From positions 124,001 through 188,000 of the forward strand of contig NZ_JAJSBI010000018.1 of assembly GCF_021261325.1 (NCBI RefSeq): a DNA stretch of 64,000 bases. The letters are read 5' to 3'. Below the pieces are notes generated by a model that saw only the letters and a list, made by a program, of their open reading frames with translations, made no database searches and was not told where the DNA came from. This stretch comes from Streptomyces guryensis (GTDB lineage: Bacteria > Actinomycetota > Actinomycetes > Streptomycetales > Streptomycetaceae). Positions 41,866 to 50,994 of this stretch are shown here, one piece after another (positions within the stretch are counted from its first letter, which is position 1; the number at the start of each line of letters is the position of its first letter). Both the position numbers and the translations under genes were made by a program.

Positions 41866-42588
41866 GTGAATGCAGCGGGCAAGTTCGGGCCCTACGGCCA
41901 GCCGGCACCGGCGCCGGTCGCCGGCGTGCACGATGCCCGTGTACTGCCCGGCCGGGGCCAGACGGGCGCGGAGCTCGTCCGCTCACGGATCGCCCTGCAG
42001 GTGCGCCTGACCTCCGTCTCGCCGGGGGACCGGCTGCCGGACGCCGGGGTTCTGGCCGAGGAGCTGGGCATCGGCGAGATCACCGTGCGGCGCGCACTGG
42101 AGGCCATGTGCCAGGACGGTCTGCTCGACCGGCGGCGCGGCCGGACCGGCGGCACCTTCGTCGCCCAGGGCTGGGACACGATCGTCCCGGCGCTGCACGA
42201 CACCGACGAGGCGGCCTCGCTGAGCGCCTTCCACCTGCTCCTGGAGTGCGGCCTGGTGGCGCACGGCGCGGGCGAGGTACCGGCCGACCGGCTCGACGGA
42301 CTGCAGACGCTGGTCGACGCGCTGGACCTGACCGAGGACCCCGGACGACTGCTCATGCTGGAGACCCGCTTCCACCTCGACCTCGCCGAGGCGCTCGGCG
42401 GCGCGGGCGTCCGCGAACTCACCGCCGACCTCCTCGGCCGGCTGTGCCTGGTCCAGCCCGCCCCGGACCTCGCGGTCGTACGGGCACGCAACCGCTGCCA
42501 CGCCGAGCTGCTCACCGAACTCGGCCGCGGCGCGCTGGACCCCGCCGTACAGGCCGTGAAGGCACACCAGCACACCCACCCCGGCTGA
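41866..42588 (+). CDS. GntR-family transcriptional regulator (FCD-like)
   Basis: A 240-residue regulator. The winged HTH follows a 35-residue tail: AELVRSRIALQVRLTSVSPG, DRLPDAGVLAEELGIGEITV, RRALEAMCQDGLLDRRRGRTG and GTFVAQ. The C-terminal all-helical domain (SLSAFHLLLECGLVAHGAG, METRFHLDLAEALG-like LETRFHLDLAEALGG, RNRCHAELLTELGRG) is FCD-like, which usually binds carboxylates or amino acids through a metal. AAGGTGA ends seven bases before GTG 41866 and four before GTG 41863, so 41866 is preferred. It is followed by a permease 53 bp downstream and is divergent from GabP, which suggests control of amine or amino acid uptake. Confidence 0.85.
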   Translation: MNAAGKFGPYGQPAPAPVAGVHDARVLPGRGQTGAELVRSRIALQVRLTSVSPGDRLPDAGVLAEELGIGEITVRRALEAMCQDGLLDRRRGRTGGTFVAQGWDTIVPALHDTDEAASLSAFHLLLECGLVAHGAGEVPADRLDGLQTLVDALDLTEDPGRLLMLETRFHLDLAEALGGAGVRELTADLLGRLCLVQPAPDLAVVRARNRCHAELLTELGRGALDPAVQAVKAHQHTHPG

Positions 42589-42641
42589 CATCCCCCGCGC
42601 ACCGCTCGCACCGCCGCACCGGATCAGAAGGAGCCGCCGCC

Positions 42642-44114
42642 ATGCCCGACCCCAAAGCCGTCGGCCCGCCGCCGACGCCGGGCGCCGTCGGCGGCACGCC
42701 CCAGCGGCTGCGCGGCGGTGTGCTCGGCATGGCGGACATCGCCGCCGCCACCATGGCCAACGTCGGCCCCGCCATGAGCTTCTTCTTCGGCTTCGCCTTC
42801 CTGTCCACCACGGCCGGCGTGGCGTCCCCGCTGACCATCCTCGCCGCGGGCGTCGCGGTCGCGCTGCTGGGCAACACGCTCGCCCAGTTCTCCCGCGCGC
42901 ATCCCTCGGCGGGCAGCTTCATCACCTTCGTCGGCAAGACCTTCGGGCCGGTCAGCGCGGTGACCACGGCCCTGCTGGCCGTACTCGGCTACATCATCGC
43001 GATGGCCTCCGTCATCGCGATCTCCGGCGGCTTCGTGCAGATCACGCTGCACCACTACACCGGCGTCGACCTGCCCTGGATCATCTGGACACTGCTGCTG
43101 ACCGGGCTGTCGGTGGTGCTGATGCTGCGCGGCGTGGTGGTCTCCACCAAGTGGGCCGGCTACTTCTTCGGCGTCGAGATGCTGGTGCTCGTCGTGGTCT
43201 CGGTCGCGGCGCTCGTCGAACACCGCGGCAACCTCTCCGCCGCGCCGTTCCTGCCCGACCACATCCACCACGGCCTCCGGGGCCTGGCGGCGGGCTTCCC
43301 CCTCGCGGTCTACCTCTTCATCGGCTGGGAGAACTCCGCGGCCCTGGCGGAGGAGACGGAGAACCCCCGGCGCAACGTCGGCCGCGCCGTGTTCTCCTCC
43401 ATCGGCATCATGACCGTGAGCTACATCCTCTTCTCCTACGCCACGGTCACCGGCTTCGACTACGACGTCGCCCGGCTCGGCGAGGCACGCATCCCCTTCA
43501 TCGACGTCGCCCACCACACCCTCGGCGCACTGGCCTTCCTCGCCTACCTGGGCGGCCTGACCTCCACGCTCGGCGTGCTGATCGCCGGCATCAACTCCCA
43601 GGCCCGCCTGGTGTTCAACGCCGGACGCGAGGGACTGCTGCCGGCATTCCTCGGCTACGTCCACCCCACCCGCCGTACGCCGAACAACGCGATCGTCACC
43701 TTCGCCGCCATCTCCCTGCTGATCATCGGAGGCTGGGGCCTGGGCCATCTGCTGGGGGCCGACGGCGGCCCCATGAACCCCGTCGTCTTCTTCACCGAGT
43801 CCTCCAGCCTGGGCTCCATCCTGATCCTGCTGGTCTACCTCGCGTCCAACATCGCCCTGCCGCTGTACTACCGCCGCTACCGTCCGCAGGAGTTCCGCAC
43901 GGTCCGCCACCTGGTGCTGCCCTGCCTCGGCGCGCTGGCCATCCTGGTCCCGCTGTACTACCTGGCCAAGCCCGGCCAGCCCGCGCCGTACAACTGGTTC
44001 CCCGTCGCAGCGCTGGTCGCCCTGCTGCTCTCCGTCGGTTACGCGACCCTGCTGGTCCGCCGCGATCCGGGGCTGGCCGAGCGAGTTGGTTCGGTGGTCG
44101 CCGACGCCGAGTGA
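42642..44114 (+). CDS. APC-superfamily amino acid/amine permease, 490 aa
   Basis: A polytopic transporter with about twelve segments. It begins QRLRGGVLGMADIAAATMAN and shows AMSFFFGFAFLSTTAGVASP, FSRAHPSAGSFITFVGKTFG and YLFIGWENSAALAEETENPR, the last being the APC hallmark after segment 6. It then has SQARLVFNAGREGLLPAFLG. ATG 42642 lies eight bases after AGAAGGAG. It is probably co-transcribed with the GntR gene. The family takes up amino acids, polyamines or ethanolamine. After the stop comes a decayed region, not a partner gene. Confidence 0.88.
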   Translation: MPDPKAVGPPPTPGAVGGTPQRLRGGVLGMADIAAATMANVGPAMSFFFGFAFLSTTAGVASPLTILAAGVAVALLGNTLAQFSRAHPSAGSFITFVGKTFGPVSAVTTALLAVLGYIIAMASVIAISGGFVQITLHHYTGVDLPWIIWTLLLTGLSVVLMLRGVVVSTKWAGYFFGVEMLVLVVVSVAALVEHRGNLSAAPFLPDHIHHGLRGLAAGFPLAVYLFIGWENSAALAEETENPRRNVGRAVFSSIGIMTVSYILFSYATVTGFDYDVARLGEARIPFIDVAHHTLGALAFLAYLGGLTSTLGVLIAGINSQARLVFNAGREGLLPAFLGYVHPTRRTPNNAIVTFAAISLLIIGGWGLGHLLGADGGPMNPVVFFTESSSLGSILILLVYLASNIALPLYYRRYRPQEFRTVRHLVLPCLGALAILVPLYYLAKPGQPAPYNWFPVAALVALLLSVGYATLLVRRDPGLAERVGSVVADAE

Positions 44115-44133
44115 GGGCGTTCCCGGCCGGGCC

Positions 44134-44577
44134 GTGACGGCAGGGGCCGCCGCGGTCGGCCTGACGGTGGCGCTCGCCTCCGCCGGGCTCCCCGCGCCGG
44201 CGGCACTCTCCGCCGAGGAGGGAGCGGCCCCCGGCCGGGACGGGCAGGTCTCGTCGCGCCAAGGGCTGGCACCGCTACGTCCAGGCACCGTCCTCGCGCA
44301 CCGTACAGCCCGTCCGCACCGTCACGAGCAGAGGCGATGTCGACAACGCGGAGGCCCTGCTCAAGCCCGGCGGGGCCGCGACGGTCCTGCGGCGCCCGCG
44401 CCCCCGAGGCGGCTCCCCGGTGGCCCGAAGGCACCACCGCCGCGTGCGCGCAGCCCGGCACACGCTGTGGGACCGACATCGTGCGTCGACGCCTGACGTG
44501 CAGGTGACCGAAGGGGTGGTCACGGTGTCGGACCTCGGGCCGGGCAACCACAGTTTCGTGTGCGAGCCGCACGACTG
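44134..44577 (+). pseudogene. Remnant of a large secreted glycosidase-type gene
   Basis: Fragments of protein-like sequence appear in shifting frames. A signal-like stretch TAGAAAVGLTVALASAGLPA comes first. Then GWHRYVQAPSSRTVQPVRTV and RGDVDNAEALLKPGGAATVL are readable in one frame; the pattern is like the linker before discoidin domains of secreted alpha-L-rhamnosidases. Finally TPDVQVTEGVVTVSDLGPGN runs to the end. No single frame spans the region. The pieces are too short for a sure family call, but the order (signal, sugar-binding linker, C-terminal sheet) suggests an internally deleted gene. It ends against the AraC gene. Confidence 0.4.
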
Positions 44578-44578
44578 G

Positions 44579-45691
44579 CTAGGGCTCGGCGCCCCGCTCG
44601 GGGAGCGCATGCGGTCGGCCGGTCGGTGCCTCCCGCTCCAGCAGACCGGTGCGCAATTCGAGCGGGGTCACTCCGTGCCACCGGCGAATCGCCCGCCGGA
44701 GCGCGCTCACGTCGGCGAAGCCCGCCTGGCGGGTGATGTCACGGAGCGTCAGTTCCGGTCGCCGTAGGAGCTGTTCGACCTGCTCGCGGCGTACCCCGTC
44801 GACGATGGCCTCGTACGTGGTGCCGCACTCGGCCAGGCGGCGGCGCAGGGTGCGTTCGCTGGACGCGTGCCTGCGGGCCTGTTCGCTGAACGAGGGGACA
44901 GCCGGAAGGCTCTGCGCGAGGGAGATCTCCAGCACTTCGAGCAGGTCCTGCTGGTCGCGTCGTGACGCCATCTCCCCGTCCAGCACGCCCCGCACCGAGG
45001 CGTGGGTGATGGGGTCCCGACCCGGCATGGTCGCACGCGCCCACCGGGTGGGGAACACCATGCGGTTGCCGGTGGCGTCGAAGCGCAGCGGGCAGCGGAA
45101 GAGTTCGTCGAACGGGCGCGTGTCGCGCGGGGCCGGGAAGGCGAACTCGACCGTCTGCGGGGCGAATGCGGCCCCGATGCTCAGCCGGGTGAGGGTGACG
45201 ACGCTGGAGTACGCCTCCTCGGTGAGGAAGACGGCGACCGTCGGATCCAGCGCGGGGTCCGGCAGATCGGCGCGCAGCACATAGCCGGCGTCCTCCCAGC
45301 GGGCCGACCACACCGTCATCGCCCCGGACAGGTTCTGATAGCGCACGCCGGTCTCGATGGCGTCCTGAAGGGCGTCGGCAGCCATCATGGCCAGGCCGAT
45401 CAGCCCCCACGCGGTGAGGTGCTGCGCCGCCCCCACGCGCAGTCCCAGGTGTTCGTCCCCGGTGAGTTTCACCGCCTGGCGGATGACATCACTGCCCTGC
45501 CGGTAGGAGACCCGCAGCGCGGCGGATCCCATCACCGTCGGGTCCAGCCCGACCCGGGTCAGCAGCGGCTGCAGGTCGACGCCGTGCTCGTCGGCGACCC
45601 GGGCGAGGTAGCGGAGGATGTTCGGCGCGATGGTGGCCGAGGTACTGCGGCTCGTTCCCGGAGACGTGACCGGGGCGGGGTCATCGGGCAT
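44579..45691 (-). CDS. AraC-family regulator with Arabinose_bd-type N-terminal domain (VirS/OruR-like)
   Basis: A 370-residue regulator. The N-terminal domain (PNILRYLARVADEHGVDLQP, GDEHLGLRVGAAQHLTAWG, LIGLAMMAADALQDAI) is the type found in OruR, ArgR of Pseudomonas and mycobacterial VirS. The C-terminal AraC HTH pair is RRHASSERTLRRRLAECGTT, then LTLRDITRQAGFADVSALRR and AIRRWHGVTPLELR. ATG 45691 follows GAGAGGGGA. It is divergent from an MFS gene, followed by an FMO-SDR-ALDH operon, which mirrors the virS/mymA arrangement of Mycobacterium tuberculosis and suggests it activates those genes. Confidence 0.87.
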   Translation of the reverse strand: MPDDPAPVTSPGTSRSTSATIAPNILRYLARVADEHGVDLQPLLTRVGLDPTVMGSAALRVSYRQGSDVIRQAVKLTGDEHLGLRVGAAQHLTAWGLIGLAMMAADALQDAIETGVRYQNLSGAMTVWSARWEDAGYVLRADLPDPALDPTVAVFLTEEAYSSVVTLTRLSIGAAFAPQTVEFAFPAPRDTRPFDELFRCPLRFDATGNRMVFPTRWARATMPGRDPITHASVRGVLDGEMASRRDQQDLLEVLEISLAQSLPAVPSFSEQARRHASSERTLRRRLAECGTTYEAIVDGVRREQVEQLLRRPELTLRDITRQAGFADVSALRRAIRRWHGVTPLELRTGLLEREAPTGRPHALPERGAEP

Positions 45692-45876
45692 CGCGTCCCC
45701 TCTCACCAGGGCGTTTCTCGCTTCACTGTAAGCAGCAGGGCCCCGTCTGTCGCGGGTGTGGCCGCCGGGGCCCTCTTTTCGGCCTCTGGCGCGCTGCACA
45801 CGCCCTTTTCGCCGTCCCTACCTTTTGCGGAACCCGCTCGTTCTGCGCTCTCGCGCCGGTGTAACGAAGGCTCACC

Positions 45877-47097
45877 ATGACCGCACCTCTTCAGACCCCG
45901 GCCCGGCGACGATCCGTGCGCCGCAGCCCCCATGCGGCGGCTCGACGGGCCGTGGCGACGGTGTTCGCCGCCCAGGGAGCGGCGGTGGCGGCGGTGTCCA
46001 CCACGGTGCCCGCCGTCAAGGAGCGCCTCTCGCTCTCCCCGCTGACCATGACATTGCTGGTCGTGACCGTAGCGCTGAGCGCGGGCGTCGGCAGCTTCGC
46101 CGGACTGGCCCTGATCCGGCGGGTGGGGCCGGTCGCCGCGATGCGGTCCGCGGTCGTGGCGACCGCCGCGGCTCTGCTGCTGATCGGCTGGGCTCCCGGC
46201 CGGGCAGTCGTCGCGGTGTCCTACGGGTTGTTCGGCATGGCGCTGGGCTGCATCGACGTATCGGCGAACACCCGGGCCGCAACCGTCGAACGCCACTACG
46301 GCCGGAGCATCTTCGCCTCCTTCTACGCCGCCTGGAGCGCGGCCGGCATCGCGGCCGCACTGCTGACCGCGACCACGGCTCACCTCGGCTGGTCCGTCGA
46401 GCACACCCTCACCGCACAGGCAGGTCTCGTTCTGATCCTCGCCCTGACCGTCCGCACGCACGAGCTCCCCGCCCACTCACCCCTCGCCGTGTCCGCCCCT
46501 GAGGAGTCCCGCGGGGAGTCCGACGTGCTCGGACGCGGACTGTGGGTCGAACTCGCCCCGTTCGGCCTGGTCCTCCTGGTCGCCTATGTCATCGACTCCA
46601 CGGTCTCCTCGTGGTCGACGCTGTACCTCCACCAGACCCTGGACACCGCCCTGTCCATCGCACCCCTGGCCTATGCGGCCTACCAGGTGGGCACCGTCAC
46701 CGGGCGGGCCTGTGCCGACCACCTCGTACGCACCTTGGGCCCGGTGGCCGTGATCCGCGCCGCCACCCTGCTCACCGCCGCCGCGCTGGCCGGACTGGCA
46801 GCAGCCCCCGCCTGGCCGTACGCGGTCCTGGCCGCCGCGTGCGCCGGGCTCGGCGTCTCCGCGCTCGTGCCCCTGTGCCTCGCCTCCGCCGGGCGCCTGC
46901 GACCGCGGGCGACCGAAGCGGTCCTGGCCCGGATGAACGTCTTCAACTACACGGGCGTGCTCGCGGGCGGGGCCGCCAGCGGAATCCTCGGGTCCACCGG
47001 TCACTTCCGCCTCGCCTACGGGATCCCGGCCGCACTCGTCCTCGCGCTCCTGGCGGCCGCCCGGTCTTTCGCATGGCCGCCCAGGCCCCCTCTCTGA
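45877..47097 (+). CDS. MFS transporter, 406 aa
   Basis: A major facilitator with twelve predicted segments in two halves, e.g. AAVSTTVPAVKERLSLSPLT, LLVVTVALSAGVGSFAGLAL, VAVSYGLFGMALGCIDVSAN, FASFYAAWSAAGIAAALL, LVLLVAYVIDSTVSSWSTLY and AVLAAACAGLGVSALVPLCL. The family resembles Bmr/inner-membrane YbjJ-type carriers with a GCIDVSAN block. ATG 45877 has a modest CGAAGG site. It is divergent from the AraC regulator across 185 bp and precedes the FMO operon by 106 bp in the same direction, so it may export or import the substrate of that pathway. Direction and substrate are unknown. Confidence 0.85.
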   Translation: MTAPLQTPARRRSVRRSPHAAARRAVATVFAAQGAAVAAVSTTVPAVKERLSLSPLTMTLLVVTVALSAGVGSFAGLALIRRVGPVAAMRSAVVATAAALLLIGWAPGRAVVAVSYGLFGMALGCIDVSANTRAATVERHYGRSIFASFYAAWSAAGIAAALLTATTAHLGWSVEHTLTAQAGLVLILALTVRTHELPAHSPLAVSAPEESRGESDVLGRGLWVELAPFGLVLLVAYVIDSTVSSWSTLYLHQTLDTALSIAPLAYAAYQVGTVTGRACADHLVRTLGPVAVIRAATLLTAAALAGLAAAPAWPYAVLAAACAGLGVSALVPLCLASAGRLRPRATEAVLARMNVFNYTGVLAGGAASGILGSTGHFRLAYGIPAALVLALLAAARSFAWPPRPPL

Positions 47098-47203
47098 CCG
47101 CACGGACCATTTCCCGCTGAACTGCAGATGAATAAGTTCCCTTCAGGTCTTCAGGAATGGGCCTGCGAACCGATGGAGATCCGATGGGAAAGGGATCAGC
47201 TTC

Positions 47204-48550
47204 ATGGGAAAAATCCAGTACGACACCTGCGTGATCGGAGCGGGACCTGCCGGGCTCGCGGTCGCCAGAGCCCTGACGGAGCGGAACCTGCCGTACACGC
47301 ATCTTGAGCGGCACACGGGCCCGGGCGGTATCTGGGACATCGACAATCCCGGCAGCCCGATGTACGAGTCGGCCCATTTTATTTCCAGCAAAACCCTCTC
47401 GGGCTTCGGAGGATTTCCGATGCCCGGCGAATTCGCCGACTACCCGCCGCACCGGCAGATCCTCTCGTACCTGACGTCCTTCGCCGACGCCTACGAACTG
47501 ACGGAGCGCATCCACTTCGGCGTCGAGGTCGAAAGCGTCGAGAAGAACGCCGACGGCACCTGGACGGTCACCCGGACCGACGGACAGCAGACCCTGCACG
47601 GCCAGGTCGTGGTGTGCACGGGATCCCAGTGGCACCCCAACGTCCCGGAACTGCCCGGCGACTTCACCGGCGAGGTCCGCCACACGGTCGGCTACCGCAG
47701 CGCGGAGGAACTGCGGGGCAAGCGGGTCCTGGTCGTGGGCGCCGGGAACTCCGGCTGCGACATCGCCTGCGACGCGGCCCGCGCCGCGGACCACGCGGTG
47801 ATCAGCATGCGCCGCGGCTACTGGTTCATCCCCAAGCACCTCTTCGGGCGCCCGGTGGACACCATCGCCAACGACGGGCCCCACCTGCCGATGTGGCTGG
47901 CGCAGCGGGTCTTCGGTACCCTCCTGCGGATCATCAACGGCGACCCGACCCGACTGGGCCTGCAGAAGCCGGACCACAAGCTGTTCGAGACCCACCCCGC
48001 GATCAACTCGATGCTGATCCACCACCTCCAGCACGGCGACATCACCGCCAGGCCGGGGATCGCCCACACCGAGGGCAGGACCGTCCACTTCACGGACGGC
48101 ACCAGCGACGACTTCGACCTGATCCTGCTGGCCACCGGTTACGTCCACCAAGTGCCGGTCGCGCAGAAGTACTTCGGCGACGAACAGCATCCCGACCTCT
48201 ATCTGTCGTCGTTCTCCCGCGAGCACCAGGGCCTGTTCGGAGTCGGCTTCGTCGAGACCAACTCCGGCGCGTACCGGCTCTTCGACACCCAGGCCCAGTT
48301 GATCGCCGGGCACATCGACGACGTGGCGCAGGGACTGCCGAACGCGGAACGGTTCGCGGGCCTGATCCGTACCGACCGCCCGGACCTGTCCGGCGGCCTC
48401 AAGTTCGTCGACTCGCCCCGGCACACCGGCTACGTCGACAGCGCGGCCCTGGTGAAGCACCTCGGCAGGATCGCGGCCGGCATGGGCTGGCGCACCGAGG
48501 GCCGGCCGCCGCGCGTGCGGTCCCTGCGGGACGCGGAGGCGGTGTCGTGA
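47204..48550 (+). CDS. Flavin-containing monooxygenase (FMO/Baeyer-Villiger-like), 448 aa
   Basis: A class B flavoprotein monooxygenase. The FAD motif GAGPAG (12-17) is in CVIGAGPAGLAVARAL; ERHTGPGGIW follows. The NADPH-binding motif is VLVVGAGNSGCDIACDAA near residue 175, preceded by HTVGYRSAEELRGKR. The FMO fingerprint is partial, and the C-terminal LILLATGYVHQVP is the ATGY signature. The enzyme oxidises N, S or ketone groups. ATG 47204 lies after GGGAAAGGGATC. The stop overlaps the SDR start by four bases. In the M. tuberculosis mymA operon an FMO is likewise linked with SDR genes and a VirS-type regulator. Confidence 0.88.
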   Translation: MGKIQYDTCVIGAGPAGLAVARALTERNLPYTHLERHTGPGGIWDIDNPGSPMYESAHFISSKTLSGFGGFPMPGEFADYPPHRQILSYLTSFADAYELTERIHFGVEVESVEKNADGTWTVTRTDGQQTLHGQVVVCTGSQWHPNVPELPGDFTGEVRHTVGYRSAEELRGKRVLVVGAGNSGCDIACDAARAADHAVISMRRGYWFIPKHLFGRPVDTIANDGPHLPMWLAQRVFGTLLRIINGDPTRLGLQKPDHKLFETHPAINSMLIHHLQHGDITARPGIAHTEGRTVHFTDGTSDDFDLILLATGYVHQVPVAQKYFGDEQHPDLYLSSFSREHQGLFGVGFVETNSGAYRLFDTQAQLIAGHIDDVAQGLPNAERFAGLIRTDRPDLSGGLKFVDSPRHTGYVDSAALVKHLGRIAAGMGWRTEGRPPRVRSLRDAEAVS

Positions 48551-49425
48551 GCGGCTTCGACTTCCGTGACAAGGTCATCCTGGTGACCGGCGGCGCCGGC
48601 GGGATCGGCAGCGCGATGTGCCGCCGCTTCGCCACCGGGGGCGCCCGCTGCGTGGTCGTCGACATCGACGAGGCCCGCGCCAAGCGGGTCGCCGTCGAGC
48701 TTCCCGGCGCCGGCCACACCGCTCTGGGCTGCGACCTTGTGAACCGGGCTGAGGTGGAGCACCTTTTCGAGCAGGTCGCCGCCGTCTACGGGCGCCTCGA
48801 CGTGCTCGTCAACAACGTGGGAATGACCAGCGCCGAACGCTTCGACGTGTGCAGCGTCGAGAGCATCGAGCAGGAGATCACCCTCAATCTGACCTCGCCG
48901 CTGGTCGCCACCAGGATCGCGATCCCGCTGCTGCGGGCCTCCCAGGACCCCCGGGTGGTCACCACCGTCTCCCTCGGCGGTATCTTCCCGCTGGGCGAGA
49001 CCCCGATCTACACGGCCTCGAAGTTCGGGCTGCGCGGGGCGATGCTCGCCCTCGGGCTCGACCTGAGGAGCAAGGGCATCCTGGCCGGATCGGTGCTGCC
49101 GTCGGCGACCGACACCCCGATGCTGCGCCAGGAAGCCGTGGACGGTGGGAACTCCATGCAGTTCCAGGATCCGCCGCAGCGGCCTGCCGACGTCGTGGCG
49201 GCCGTGGTGAGCCTGCTCGGCAAGCCCCGCCTGGAGGCCTACCCCCGGACCGGTGAGTCCCGCCTGGTCCGGTTCGCGATGCTGGCGCCGAACCTGCTGC
49301 CGAAGGTGTTCCCGCTGTTCCGGCAGAGGGGCGAGCGCGGCATGGCCCGCTATCTGGAGGAGCTGCGTCGCCGGGGACTGGCACGGCAGACCGACGGCCG
49401 CTGGGAACTGGTGGAGGAGAAATGA
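48547..49425 (+). CDS. Short-chain dehydrogenase/reductase (SadH-like)
   Basis: A 292-residue SDR: DKVILVTGGAGGIGSAMCRR for cofactor binding, CVVVDIDEARAKR with Asp suggesting NAD, VLVNNVGMTSAERF, catalytic-region TTVSLGGIFPLGETPIYTAS and KFGLRGAMLALGLDL (Tyr-x3-Lys as YTASK). The C-terminal extension of about 50 residues (AMLAPNLLPKVFPLFRQRG) is basic and hydrophobic as in SadH relatives. GTG 48547 overlaps the FMO stop; the stop overlaps the ALDH start (ATGA). All three are therefore tightly coupled. It likely oxidises an alcohol formed in the pathway, giving an aldehyde for the next enzyme. Confidence 0.87.
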   Translation: MSGFDFRDKVILVTGGAGGIGSAMCRRFATGGARCVVVDIDEARAKRVAVELPGAGHTALGCDLVNRAEVEHLFEQVAAVYGRLDVLVNNVGMTSAERFDVCSVESIEQEITLNLTSPLVATRIAIPLLRASQDPRVVTTVSLGGIFPLGETPIYTASKFGLRGAMLALGLDLRSKGILAGSVLPSATDTPMLRQEAVDGGNSMQFQDPPQRPADVVAAVVSLLGKPRLEAYPRTGESRLVRFAMLAPNLLPKVFPLFRQRGERGMARYLEELRRRGLARQTDGRWELVEEK

Positions 49426-50843
49426 CCGCACTCGAAAACTCCGCCACGCTGAAGGTCGTCAACCCCGCCACCGGGAAGCTGATCACCACGGTGCCTGCCA
49501 CCAGCGCCGAGGACGTCACCAAGGCCGCTGAGCGGGCCGAGCAGGTCATCGCATCCGGCGTGTGGTCCGGGCTGCCGGTCCGCGAGCGCAGCGCGGTGCT
49601 GCTGCGCCTTGCCGACCTGATGGAACGCGACACCGGGATGCTGGCTCGCCTGGACAGCGAGGACGCGGGAAAGCCGATCACCGAGTGCCTCACCGGCGAC
49701 GTGCCCGGTGCTGTCGAGTCGATCCGCTGGTTCGCCGAAGCGGCCGACAAGGTGTTCGGCAGAATCGCCCCCGGCGGGCCGGACGGCCTCGGCCTCATGA
49801 CCCGGGAACCGGTCGGCGTGACCGCGGCGATCCTGCCCTGGAACTACCCACTGGCCATGACCGCCTGGAAGGTCGGCCCTGCACTCGCCGCGGGCAACTG
49901 CCTGCTGGTCAAACCCGCCGAAGCCACCCCGCGCTCGGCCCTGCACCTGGCCCAACTCGCCGCCGAGGCGGGCCTGCCCGAGGGGGTTCTCACGGTCCTG
50001 ACCGGCCATGGCTCCGTCACCGGCGCCGCCCTGGCCCGCGACCCCGTCGTGGGCGCCCTCTCCTTCACCGGCTCCACCGCGACCGGGCGCCGCATCCTCA
50101 AGGACGCGGCCGGCACCAACTTCAAACGCGTCTCACTGGAGATGGGCGGCAAGAGCCCCCAGGTGCTGATGGCCGACGCGCTCGCCTACGGCGACGAGCT
50201 CATCGACCACATGATCGAAGCCGCGTTCCTGACGACGGGGCAGAACTGCACGGCCGGTTCCCGCGTCCTGGTCCACCACAGCATCGCCGAGGAGGTGTTG
50301 GAGCGGTTCACAACCGCCGCGAAACGCCTGGTCATCGGTGACCCAGCGGACCCGCACACGCAGCTGGGGCCCCTGGTCAACCGGGCGGCCTTCGACCGGA
50401 TCGCGGCGGCGGTGGAAGCAGCCCGGGCCGGCGGAGCCCGCGTTCACACCGGAGGGCTGCCGCACGGCCTGCCGCAGCGCGGTGCCTACTACCCGCCCAC
50501 AGTGATCACCCACGCCCCCGAAGGCAGCGACGTACTCACCAAGGAGCTGTTCGGCCCCGTCGTCTCCGTCCAGACCTTCACCTCCGAGGACGAGGCGCTG
50601 CACCTCGCGAACACCACCGAATACGGCCTCGCCGCCTCGGTGTGGACCCGAGACCTCGACACCGCCCTCCGGCTGGCACGTGGCATCCAGGCCGGTGTGG
50701 TCTCCGTCAACGCATACAGCGAGGGCGACATCACCACACCCTTCGGAGGCTGGAAACAGTCCGGGTTCGGCGGCGTGGAGAAGTCGACAAACGCCTTCGA
50801 GCAGTGGACCCGGGAGAAGACCGTCTGGATCCGCACCCGCTGA
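49422..50843 (+). CDS. Aldehyde dehydrogenase, 473 aa
   Basis: An NAD(P)-dependent ALDH. Key parts are VTAAILPWNYPLAMTAWKVG, the cofactor loop GALSFTGSTATGRRIL, general-base Glu240 in VSLEMGGKSPQV, and nucleophile Cys276 in TTGQNCTAGSR. The segment ELFGPVVSVQTF and C-terminal TPFGGWKQSGFGG are normal. All catalytic residues are intact. ATG 49422 overlaps the SDR stop by four bases, and GGAGGAG sits upstream. It probably finishes an alcohol-aldehyde-acid route started by the FMO and SDR. The stop lies inside the first copy of a 17-bp tandem repeat. Confidence 0.92.
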   Translation: MTALENSATLKVVNPATGKLITTVPATSAEDVTKAAERAEQVIASGVWSGLPVRERSAVLLRLADLMERDTGMLARLDSEDAGKPITECLTGDVPGAVESIRWFAEAADKVFGRIAPGGPDGLGLMTREPVGVTAAILPWNYPLAMTAWKVGPALAAGNCLLVKPAEATPRSALHLAQLAAEAGLPEGVLTVLTGHGSVTGAALARDPVVGALSFTGSTATGRRILKDAAGTNFKRVSLEMGGKSPQVLMADALAYGDELIDHMIEAAFLTTGQNCTAGSRVLVHHSIAEEVLERFTTAAKRLVIGDPADPHTQLGPLVNRAAFDRIAAAVEAARAGGARVHTGGLPHGLPQRGAYYPPTVITHAPEGSDVLTKELFGPVVSVQTFTSEDEALHLANTTEYGLAASVWTRDLDTALRLARGIQAGVVSVNAYSEGDITTPFGGWKQSGFGGVEKSTNAFEQWTREKTVWIRTR

Positions 50844-50874
50844 TCTCATCGGCGAGGTGATCTCATCGGCGAGG
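50841..50874. repeat. Exact 17-bp tandem duplication at the ALDH 3' end
   Basis: TGATCTCATCGGCGAGG occurs at 50841-50857 and again at 50858-50874. The first copy begins with the ALDH stop codon. It marks the boundary between the intact operon and the gene debris beyond, consistent with a slippage or rearrangement point. Confidence 0.85.
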
Positions 50875-50994
50875 TGGCAACGCGTCAATGTGATCGCGCC
50901 TCACCAGTCCACCCACCTGGGTCGGGGCTATCTCGGTCATTCGTCTTCCGTGCAGAGTGATCACGAGATTCAATGGTGGATCGGTGGATCGCTC

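Noticed and set aside
50841..50874. Repeat pair considered as the start of a CRISPR array
   Set aside because: Only two directly abutting copies with no spacers and no cas genes.
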